Source: DATJIG01 sp035493495
GTDB taxonomy: Bacteria; Pseudomonadota; Alphaproteobacteria; SMXQ01
Reading direction: 5' to 3'
DNA: 5,101 nucleotides
NCBI GenBank assembly: GCA_035493495.1
Contig: DATJIG010000310.1
Coordinates: 1-5,101 of the forward strand
The position numbers were made by a program, and so were the translations under genes. Position 1 is the stretch's first letter. Each line of letters opens with the position of its first letter. Positions 1 to 4,710 of this stretch are shown piece by piece. The notes below the pieces were generated by a model. That model was not told the DNA's origin, did no database searches, and was given only the letters and a program-made list of their open reading frames with translations.

Positions 1-55
1 CCAGATCGTCGGACGTGTCGCCGTAGAGGATCGGTGTCGGCAGAAGGATCGCCAT
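1..55 (-). CDS. 5' end of an unidentified gene (partial, 18 codons), possibly RTX-like
   Basis: Only the first 18 codons are inside the window, reading MAILLPTPILYGDTSDDL, and the gene continues past the left edge. The start is an ATG at 53-55 (minus strand) with a GGGGAG ribosome binding site about six bases upstream, which is good support for a true start. The segment YGDTSDDL loosely resembles one RTX nonapeptide repeat (GGxGxDxLx), as found in secreted calcium-binding proteins that carry no N-terminal signal peptide. That resemblance rests on one degenerate unit and is only a guess. The gene faces away from everything to its right, apart from sharing the minus strand with the lipoprotein gene about 400 bp upstream. 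Confidence 0.55.
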   Translation of the reverse strand, partial: MAILLPTPILYGDTSDDL

Positions 56-388
56 CGTGGTCTCCCCATCGGATGGTTCTCCGCCCAGGGACGCACAGAC
101 GGAGTCGCTCTGCTGCCGAGCCACTCTCGGGTGTTTCGCGCCACGGGAGTGGCGGGAAAGTAATGGCAACGCTGGGACGCGACTCGGCCGTTTCGGCGGC
201 GCTCAATCAGCCGTGCGAAGTTTCACTCAGATCGGGCGCGCCCGCGATGAGTGGCGGCCACCACGCTGGAGCGGAGAACGCGACCTTCCTCAGCTCAACA
301 GGAAATCGCTGTTGCCGTAGGTGATGACCGTGTGCCCGGCGCTGTCCGAGGTGGAGTGAAGAGGCGCCGGAGAGCGCTTCGGAGAGTG
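56..388. other. Non-coding stretch upstream of the left-edge gene
   Basis: I see no convincing gene here on either strand; the open frames are GC-rich shadows without ribosome binding sites. The stretch should carry the promoter of the left-edge gene, but I could not pick out a clear -35/-10 pair. It contains one imperfect inverted repeat, 120-129 with 144-153 (GCCACTCTCG / CGGGAGTGGC, one T-G pair, 14-base loop), which could be a transcript hairpin or an operator. Confidence 0.4.
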
Positions 389-423
389 CGCCCCGGGGCG
401 CGGTGGCGGCGGTCCCCGGGGCG
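389..423 (-). terminator. GC-rich hairpin downstream of the lipoprotein gene
   Basis: A perfect 10-bp inverted repeat, CGCCCCGGGG at 389-398 and CCCCGGGGCG at 414-423, encloses a 15-base loop. It lies about 30 bases beyond the stop of the 79-residue lipoprotein gene in the direction of transcription. No T-run follows, so if it ends transcription it is not a textbook intrinsic terminator; RNA 3'-end protection is an alternative. The left arm is also part of a self-complementary 14-mer (388-401), so other folds compete. Confidence 0.45.
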
Positions 424-455
424 ACGGAGGTGATCGGACGGGAATCAGGTCGGGC

Positions 456-695
456 TCAGTGATCCTTCCACCAGCCACCCTGGAAGCGGTGCGACTCGGG
501 GTCGTAGTCGCTCCCCATCGCGCCGTCGGCATAGGCGTTGGTGTTGGTGCGCGCCACGGCCGGCGCCGCATCGGAGACGACGGCGTCGTTGGTGTGGAGC
601 GCGGCGACATTGGTGGCGGTGGTGGCGGTCCCGCCGGTGGAGCACGCGGCGAGCGCGGACAGGGCGGCCAAAGCGGCCAATGCACGGGTGTTCAT
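456..695 (-). CDS. Small putative lipoprotein, 79 residues
   Basis: The N-terminus is MNTR followed by a hydrophobic alanine/leucine stretch and a clear lipobox, L15-A16-A17-C18. This predicts a lipoprotein cut before Cys18 and lipidated; Ser at +2 would favour the outer membrane under the E. coli rule. The mature part is about 60 residues, rich in Ala, Thr, Asn and Asp, without recognised domains, and ends GGWWKDH. The start ATG at 693-695 has a GAGGAA site a few bases upstream; longer in-frame extensions would read through the neighbouring gene and lack a signal sequence. It lies 47 bp downstream of the 101-residue exported protein, which shares the MNTR start and the WWKD ending, so the two are probably cotranscribed. 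The function is unknown. Confidence 0.8.
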   Translation of the reverse strand: MNTRALAALAALSALAACSTGGTATTATNVAALHTNDAVVSDAAPAVARTNTNAYADGAMGSDYDPESHRFQGGWWKDH

Positions 696-742
696 GGCTT
701 CCTCATGTCGGATGTCGTGGATTTCGGAATCGATGGGCTGCC

Positions 743-1048
743 TCAGCGGTCCTTCCACCAGGCGTAGCCCGGGCCGGGCCCGACCTTGACGCTGGGGATG
801 CCGCGGACGGTGTCGTCGTCGCTGCGCTGCCATTGCGACGGCGATGGCGACGCGTAGGGCGACACCGCGACGGCGTCGCCGCGCGAGGGCGACGTCATCG
901 CCTGTGCCGACTGCGTCGTGCCCGACGGCGACGTGACGGCGGGTCGGGTGGCTCCAGCGAGATCGTTGGTGTCGCGGGCCAGCGCCGGGAGGGCGGCGGC
1001 GGGCGACAGGGCAACAGCGGCGAGAACCGAAAAGATCCGGGTGTTCAT
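743..1048 (-). CDS. Small exported protein, 101 residues
   Basis: The protein starts MNTR and has a Sec-type signal peptide of about 24 residues, with hydrophobic core FSVLAAVAL and cleavage site ALPALA before RDTND. The mature part, about 77 residues, is low in complexity (Ser, Thr, Pro, Ala) and ends YAWWKDR. It therefore shares both its extreme ends with the lipoprotein gene 47 bp downstream while the middles do not align, and it has no lipobox. The start ATG at 1046-1048 follows a GAGG motif with a six-base spacer. It is probably periplasmic. I do not recognise the family. A longer in-frame reading to about 1522 was rejected because it loses the signal peptide position and has unnatural composition. 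Confidence 0.78.
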   Translation of the reverse strand: MNTRIFSVLAAVALSPAAALPALARDTNDLAGATRPAVTSPSGTTQSAQAMTSPSRGDAVAVSPYASPSPSQWQRSDDDTVRGIPSVKVGPGPGYAWWKDR

Positions 1049-1104
1049 AAGAGACCTCACAAGTGACTGCGAGAAGGACGCCGCGGGACCGCGGCGATGG
1101 TTTG

Positions 1105-1124
1105 CCCTTCCGCTTACGGAAGGG
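1105..1124 (-). terminator. 8-bp hairpin over the stop codon of the membrane-protein gene
   Basis: CCCTTCCG at 1105-1112 and CGGAAGGG at 1117-1124 form a perfect stem with a four-base loop. The TAA stop of the 91-residue membrane-protein gene (1114-1116) lies in the loop. There is no T-run on either side. It may end or attenuate transcription before the exported-protein gene downstream, or stabilise the 3' end; the position is certain, the role inferred. Confidence 0.4.
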
Positions 1125-1389
1125 GGCGTTCCCCACCCCGGAACTGGAATTCGGCGGATGCGTGAACGGCATGAGCCGTCGGCGAGCCGTGGCGCACCCG
1201 TATCGCGGCGACCATCACGTTGCCCAGAAGAACGACGAGACAGCCGATGAAGAACGCCGCAGTGTCGCTGTCGCGCGGCAGGACCGCCGGCAGCAGCAGC
1301 GCGGCGAGCGCACACCACGCCAGCAGGTCGACGGCGAGCACGTCGTCGTCGACGAACAGGCCCCAGAGTTCCTTGAGCAACGGCTTCAT
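1114..1389 (-). CDS. Small inner-membrane protein with two predicted helices, 91 residues
   Basis: The protein begins MKPLLKELWGLFVDDD and has two hydrophobic segments, about residues 18-37 and 44-64, separated by a short PRDSD loop, followed by a basic AAIRVRHG stretch and a polar tail of about 25 residues. The positive-inside rule suggests both ends face the cytoplasm. The N-terminal pattern (LWGLFVDD before a first membrane helix) is one I remember from small uncharacterised alphaproteobacterial membrane proteins, but I know no function. The ATG at 1387-1389 is preceded by GAAGGAG at a rather long distance of about 12 bases, with GGGAA nearer. It is upstream of, and in the same direction as, the two small secreted-protein genes, with 65 bp between its stop and the next start. 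Confidence 0.72.
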   Translation of the reverse strand: MKPLLKELWGLFVDDDVLAVDLLAWCALAALLLPAVLPRDSDTAAFFIGCLVVLLGNVMVAAIRVRHGSPTAHAVHASAEFQFRGGERPLP

Positions 1390-1616
1390 GACGTTCCCAC
1401 GCTCCTTCAACGCAAAACCTGCGTCCGCGGCGGGCGGGCGGCCGCGATACCTGCGAGGAGCAGGCATGCGGCCTTTGCAACGATGGCGGAACCGCGCCGG
1501 GCCACGTGGATTCAGACGGCAAGCCGAGCGGAAATATTCCGGATGCCGAGTGGCCGGATCACGAAGCCCGACGCGGCGGATGATGCAGGGCGAGGCCCTG
1601 CGGAATGGTAGCGCGA
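1390..1616. other. Non-coding stretch upstream of the membrane-protein gene
   Basis: No gene is visible here. It should hold the promoter of the 91-residue membrane-protein gene. It contains a 7-bp perfect inverted repeat with a three-base loop (GCAGGGC 1585-1591, GCCCTGC 1595-1601) and an AT-rich dyad CGGAA-ATA-TTCCG at 1529-1541 that stands out in the GC-rich surroundings and could be a protein-binding site. Confidence 0.4.
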
Positions 1617-1739
1617 CTAGGGCTTCCGCAACTCGGGGGAGAAGGTGATCGTGCGCGCGGGCGTGCCGGAGCCGGCCGCGACGGCGCGGTTTTCATTCAC
1701 CGATCGAAGAGCCGGATCAAGGCGCCGTCGCGAGTCCAT
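1617..1739 (-). pseudogene. Possible 3' remnant of a lost high-GC3 gene
   Basis: Reading leftward, a frame ending in TAG at 1617-1619 encodes a tail ending GTPARTITFSPELRKP. From about 1697 down to the stop nearly every codon ends in G or C, like the native genes in this window, while upstream the bias fades and the frame runs into the end of the 167-residue gene and reaches a stop near 1821. No ribosome binding site supports a start. I read it as a fragment of an older gene's C-terminus, possibly cut off when the lower-GC gene to the right arrived. The parent family is not recognised, and chance is a real alternative. Confidence 0.25.
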
Positions 1740-2220
1740 ACGGCGCGAGTCCCAGCACATTATGCCGCCGGTACTCGTTGACGTCGGTCGGGATGCCGTC
1801 GAAATCGGACAAGAATATTTTTATCTCGGGCGCGAATCCGTATGGCTCGAGGGGCATCGCGCTTAGGTATGTCGGGATCCGACCTCGCGGCAAGATGCGC
1901 AAGTGGAGGATATTCCTGTTACTCGCAGTAAAGAATGTCTCGGCATTCAGGATGCGATAGATCCGCATCGGAAAGCGCGTCCCGGGAACCTGAAGCTCCG
2001 TGACGAATTCCAGATCCATGTGCCCGCGCAAGGCTTTGAACGAAGCGAATGTTGCGCTCAGTCGCATCGTGTCGAGCCACACTCCCTTGTACCCGAGGTC
2101 TCGATAGGATCGCGTGGTCTCCGTCGGGTACGCTTCCGCAGGATCACGACGCGCCGCGTTCGCAGCGTTCGTCGCGCACAAAATCGCGGCGACGATAACA
2201 GCACCAACGCGGCGATTCAC
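1717..2220 (-). CDS. Exported protein of unknown function, 167 residues
   Basis: The gene starts with GTG at 2218-2220, preceded by a strong GAGAGGAGG site at five bases. Residues 1-22 form a Sec signal peptide (MNRR, hydrophobic VGAVIVAAIL, cleavage after ATNAANA). The Cys at 15 is preceded by Leu and is not a lipobox, so a soluble periplasmic or secreted protein is expected. The mature part of about 145 residues has many aromatic and basic residues and no cysteine; I recognise no domain or catalytic motif. GC content and third-position GC are visibly lower than in the oxidase gene 33 bp upstream on the same strand. The spacing allows cotranscription with the oxidase, but the composition suggests a different origin. 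Confidence 0.8.
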   Translation of the reverse strand: MNRRVGAVIVAAILCATNAANAARRDPAEAYPTETTRSYRDLGYKGVWLDTMRLSATFASFKALRGHMDLEFVTELQVPGTRFPMRIYRILNAETFFTASNRNILHLRILPRGRIPTYLSAMPLEPYGFAPEIKIFLSDFDGIPTDVNEYRRHNVLGLAPYGLATAP

Positions 2221-2253
2221 CGGAACCTCCTCTCGCGTCGCGGGATCGCCTAC

Positions 2254-3360
2254 TCAGCGGTCGAACAACTGCAGGAAGTGCGGGTAGGCGCCCATCGGAT
2301 GCGCGGGACCGACCGCCTGCGCCGCGCGCACGTGACGCGGCGAAAGCTCGGCGATCGACGAGCAGCCCAATAGCGCCAGCGTCATGCGGATCTCGGTCTC
2401 GAGGAGTTCGAGCGCGCGCTCGAGTCCTTCCTGGCCGCCGGCAGCGAGCGCCCAGCCCTGCAGCTTGCCGATGCCGACCGCGCGGGCACCCAGCGCGAGT
2501 GCCTTCACCACGTCGGTGCCGCGGCAGAAGCCGCCGTCGATGACGATCTCGGCCTGTCTGCCGACCGCGGCGACGACCTCGGGCAGGATGTCCATCGCCC
2601 CCATGCCGTGGTCGAGCTGCCGACCACCATGGTTCGAGACGTAGACGACGTCGACGCCGCGATCGACGGCGAGCTGCGCGTCCTCGGCCGTGGCGATGCC
2701 CTTGACGATGATCGGGAGCTTCGTGCGGTCCTTGCAGCGGGCGATGAAGTCCCAGGTGATCTCCGCCTGGTGCTTGAACTCCTGCTCCTGGCGCACGTTG
2801 CCGATGTTGGCGCGCGCCACGAACTCGCGCCGATTGAATCTATTGATGAGGTCGCGCTCGCGGCGGCCGTACCAGGCGACGTCGACGGTGACGCACAGCG
2901 CCTTGTAGCCGCCCGTCACCACGCGATCGAGGACGTCGTCGACCCACGCGCGGTCGCCGCGCACGTAGAGCTGGAACACTTTGGGCCCCGGCCCGAGCCG
3001 GGCCGACTCGTCGAGCCCCGGCGACGACACCGTCGAGATGAACGGGATCGAGCCGAAGGTCTCGGCCGCCTTCACCACCGGCACAGCGGCGCCGGGGTTC
3101 ATGAGGTGCAGCGAGCCGATCGGCGCGAGGAACACCGGGATCCGCATCGGGATGCCGAGCAGCGTCGTCGTCGCGTCGACCTCGGCGACGTCGTTGAGGA
3201 CGCGCGGGCGGAAGGCGAGCGTGTCGAGGGCGAGACGGTTGCGCCGCAGCGTCGTCTCCGACTCGGCGCCGCCCGACAGATAGTCCCAGGTCTGCGGCGA
3301 GAGCCGGCGCCGCGCCTCGACGGCGATCTCCTGAAGCGTCCTCAAGTCGTCGAGTGCCAC
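2254..3360 (-). CDS. FMN-dependent alpha-hydroxy-acid dehydrogenase/oxidase (LldD / glycolate oxidase family)
   Basis: This 368-residue TIM-barrel flavoprotein should oxidise an L-2-hydroxy acid (lactate, glycolate, mandelate or similar) to the 2-oxo acid. Family landmarks in order: YLSGGA with Tyr27; QLY at 130-132; TVD at 158-160 followed by GRRERDL; the flavin-contacting Lys220 in VKGI; the catalytic His244 and Arg247 in SNHGGRQLD; and DGG at 275-277 with ALALGARAVGIG. The STVS stretch at 109-112 has Val where plant glycolate oxidase has Trp108, as I recall for LldD-type dehydrogenases, so a quinone-linked dehydrogenase is possible, but the exact substrate cannot be read from the sequence. 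Oddities: the usual DGGVRRG and GRP motifs are DGGFCRG and GKL. The start is GTG at 3358-3360 after AGGGGG. Length is slightly below E. coli LldD (396) and close to glycolate oxidase. No cytochrome domain is present. Confidence 0.95.
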   Translation of the reverse strand: MALDDLRTLQEIAVEARRRLSPQTWDYLSGGAESETTLRRNRLALDTLAFRPRVLNDVAEVDATTTLLGIPMRIPVFLAPIGSLHLMNPGAAVPVVKAAETFGSIPFISTVSSPGLDESARLGPGPKVFQLYVRGDRAWVDDVLDRVVTGGYKALCVTVDVAWYGRRERDLINRFNRREFVARANIGNVRQEQEFKHQAEITWDFIARCKDRTKLPIIVKGIATAEDAQLAVDRGVDVVYVSNHGGRQLDHGMGAMDILPEVVAAVGRQAEIVIDGGFCRGTDVVKALALGARAVGIGKLQGWALAAGGQEGLERALELLETEIRMTLALLGCSSIAELSPRHVRAAQAVGPAHPMGAYPHFLQLFDR

Positions 3361-3568
3361 GGTGAGTCCCCCTGACTTTCTTTCTGCGTTCCTCGCGCCT
3401 GCGCGAAGCGCTTGGAAGTTACGGCAATCTCCGGACTTTCAACAAGGCCCGATGGACGTGCTCTTGCTTGGTCATTTCTCCACAGCACCCCGCGCGTTTC
3501 TCCACACCCCCATTACGCGTGCTCGCGCGCACAGGCAGCATGGTCTCGTCCCACTTGGGAGGAGAACC
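3361..3568 (+). promoter_or_regulatory. Divergent control region between oxidase and toxin-like gene, with a direct repeat
   Basis: The 208 bp between the two divergent starts must hold both promoters, though no clear sigma-70 boxes stand out. A perfect 10-bp direct repeat, TTTCTCCACA, occurs at 3475-3484 and 3497-3506. The 22-bp spacing is about two helical turns, placing both copies on one face of the DNA, as for paired operator half-sites. The second copy ends 62 bases before the toxin-like gene's start. An 8-bp palindrome AAGCGCTT lies at 3406-3413. A reading frame from GTG 3362 crosses the region but lacks a ribosome binding site. Confidence 0.4.
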
Positions 3569-4297
3569 ATGGCGACACCGAGAGAAGGCCAGTTAGCAAG
3601 GATCGCGAGATTGATGAAGGACCCGCGCTACTGGAACAAGAAGCATCCCGAAAATCCGGAAGCGTTCAAAAACGTCCAGCGCGCGTTCGAGGATGCGTAT
3701 CCCGAGTCAGCACCGGAGTCCGATACCACCGAGGGCACCGTTCACGTCCGCGCCTACACACGGGTCGTGGACGGGAAGGAAGTTGAAGTATCCGCGTACG
3801 ACCGTACGCAGCAGATCGCGCTGCGTGGGTTGCCACTGCCGAATACCGGCCGGCGAGGTGACGTCGAGGACGTTAAATCAAGCAACGCGTTCCATGACAA
3901 AACTCAGTACGAGCTCGCGGCGATTTTGCGGTCGCAAGGGTACAGGGTGGAGACCGACGTTTGGGTGAAGATTATCGACGACGGATATTTTCAACCTGAC
4001 CTCGTCGTCATCGCGCAGGATGGCAGACGCTTCATGATCGACGTCAAAACTGGCGAATATCCGGAGTACACGGAGCAACAAGAGCGCGGGTATTACGAGG
4101 CGCAGTATGGGCACTATACGCTCGAGTCAGCCGACCCCAAGTTGGAGGCGCTCGGCTTCAAGCAAGGACTTGCCCTTCCGGGATTCTGCATATCTGTCGC
4201 ATATCGGATCAACGAATTTACCCCCGGGATACTCGTCAGCCCCGACGTGTGTCTTGAGGGATTAAGGCCCGATCATACCCCTGGGTGGATACGATGA
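3569..4297 (+). CDS. Putative PD-(D/E)XK nuclease toxin, 242 residues
   Basis: The ATG at 3569 has GGAGGAG six bases upstream, so I prefer it to the GTG at 3362, which would add 69 residues of unlikely composition. Regions: residues 8-45 contain KDPRYW...AFEDAYP, like a short helical motif I recall from phage-associated proteins; 57-79 contain VHVRAYTR-VVDGKEVEVSAYDR, a repeated [RS]AY[TD]R pattern; 105-175 form the candidate nuclease. There, helix TQYELAAILRSQGY with Glu115 is followed by Pro143-Asp144, Asp158-Val-Lys160-Thr-Gly and Gln171-x3-Tyr175. This order (E, PD, DxK, QxxxY) matches the RecB-like PD-(D/E)XK superfamily, which cuts DNA or RNA using metal ions. No signal peptide or membrane segment is seen. 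The stop overlaps the next start as ATGA, and the next protein resembles NTF2-fold immunity proteins, so a toxin role is inferred. A phage or repair nuclease is the alternative. GC is lower than in the flanking genes. Confidence 0.85.
   Translation: MATPREGQLARIARLMKDPRYWNKKHPENPEAFKNVQRAFEDAYPESAPESDTTEGTVHVRAYTRVVDGKEVEVSAYDRTQQIALRGLPLPNTGRRGDVEDVKSSNAFHDKTQYELAAILRSQGYRVETDVWVKIIDDGYFQPDLVVIAQDGRRFMIDVKTGEYPEYTEQQERGYYEAQYGHYTLESADPKLEALGFKQGLALPGFCISVAYRINEFTPGILVSPDVCLEGLRPDHTPGWIR
3995..4093 (+). other. PD-(D/E)XK active-site motif in the toxin-like gene
   Basis: The codons encode Pro143-Asp144, a 13-residue spacer, Asp158-Val159-Lys160 followed by Thr-Gly, then Gln171-x3-Tyr175. In the RecB/Cas4-like branch of PD-(D/E)XK nucleases, the two acidic residues and lysine coordinate metal and activate water, and QxxxY follows on the next helix. 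Seen directly: residues and spacing. Inferred: activity. Confidence 0.6.
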
Positions 4298-4665
4298 GCG
4301 ACATTGACAGCAACGGACGCGAGCCAGCCTACTCGGCGAAGGATCGGGCGGAGATTTTCCGCATGGTGCAGCGAGCGATGTACGGTGACTCCGTGAAGGA
4401 CACAGATAGTGCTGTCGCTCTCGCCGAAGTGTTGGTTGCACGCAACTTCGGGAAGAGTGTACTGGAGAAGCAACAACCCCTCACCGCGCGAGAAGACGGC
4501 GACGCGTGGATCATCGAAGGAAGCGCCGCGAAAATTCAGCCGAAGCCCGGAATGGGACCTGTCATCGTTCGATTGGCAAAGGCCGATGCCAAGGTCGAAT
4601 CTCTTTATCTGAGTGCCGCCGGCCCAAAAGGGCCTTTTCCGTTTAAAACGTCGAAAGACAAGTAA
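4294..4665 (+). CDS. Putative NTF2-fold immunity protein, 123 residues
   Basis: The ATG at 4294 overlaps the upstream stop in an ATGA junction, implying translational coupling; a GTG three codons earlier (4285) is possible but less likely. Residues 39-107 follow the pattern I know from NTF2-fold immunity proteins of polymorphic toxin systems (Pfam family PF15631 from memory): SAVALAEVLVARNFG, then LEKQQPL, DAWIIEGS with Trp72, and GPVIVRLAKADAKVESLYL. The protein is acidic to neutral, has no signal or membrane segment, and is thus cytoplasmic. Such proteins bind and block a toxin encoded beside them, and here the adjacent gene is a candidate nuclease. The fold assignment is fairly good; the binding of this particular partner is inferred. 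The C-terminal tail (GPKGPFPFKTSKDK) is basic and coincides with a hairpin in the DNA. Confidence 0.82.
   Translation: MSDIDSNGREPAYSAKDRAEIFRMVQRAMYGDSVKDTDSAVALAEVLVARNFGKSVLEKQQPLTAREDGDAWIIEGSAAKIQPKPGMGPVIVRLAKADAKVESLYLSAAGPKGPFPFKTSKDK
4621..4638 (+). terminator. Intrinsic-terminator-like hairpin inside the end of the immunity gene
   Basis: GGCCC-AAAA-GGGCC at 4621-4634 followed by TTTT looks like a short intrinsic terminator on the plus strand, but it lies about 30 bases before the stop codon, within codons 110-115. The stem is only 5 bp and the T-run short, so strength is doubtful; it could trim some transcripts before the stop. Confidence 0.3.
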
Positions 4666-4670
4666 CCGTA

Positions 4671-4701
4671 CGCCCGAGTCACCCTCGTCGTGACTCGGGC
4701 G
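4671..4701. terminator. 12-bp hairpin between convergent immunity gene and mutS
   Basis: CGCCCGAGTCAC at 4671-4682 pairs perfectly with GTGACTCGGGCG at 4690-4701 across a seven-base loop. It begins 5 bases after the immunity gene's stop and ends 9 bases before the mutS stop, so it suits a shared bidirectional terminator. No T-run follows on either strand, which is common in high-GC genomes. Confidence 0.75.
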
Positions 4702-4710
4702 CCGCCCTCG

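Noticed and set aside
1081..1094. CCGCGG repeated across GA as a hairpin
   Set aside because: The two-base loop is too short to fold, and CCGCGG is self-complementary by chance in GC-rich DNA.
456..1172. 238-residue minus-strand frame containing the lipoprotein gene
   Set aside because: The upstream part overlaps the exported-protein gene in another frame and is Arg-rich shadow. Only the part from ATG 693-695 has a lipobox and ribosome binding site.
743..1522. 259-residue minus-strand frame extending the exported protein
   Set aside because: The extension would bury the signal peptide internally and overlaps the membrane-protein gene in another frame.
1063..1611. Plus-strand 182-residue frame across 1063-1611
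   Set aside because: Arg-rich composition, no start signal, and antisense to the membrane-protein gene; treated as a shadow.
2608..3375. 255-residue open frame antisense to the oxidase
   Set aside because: It mirrors the oxidase codons; its composition (long runs of Arg, Glu, Asp and Val) is typical of a GC-rich shadow, and it has no ribosome binding site.
3413..3441. TTGGAA-17 bp-ACTTTC as a sigma-70 promoter for the toxin-like gene
   Set aside because: The -10 match is poor, and similar matches occur by chance, so I do not list it as a promoter.
3362..3568. GTG start giving the nuclease a 69-residue N-terminal extension
   Set aside because: No ribosome binding site at that GTG, while ATG 3569 has GGAGGAG at ideal spacing. 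The extension overlaps the divergent promoter region and shows no signal peptide or domain.
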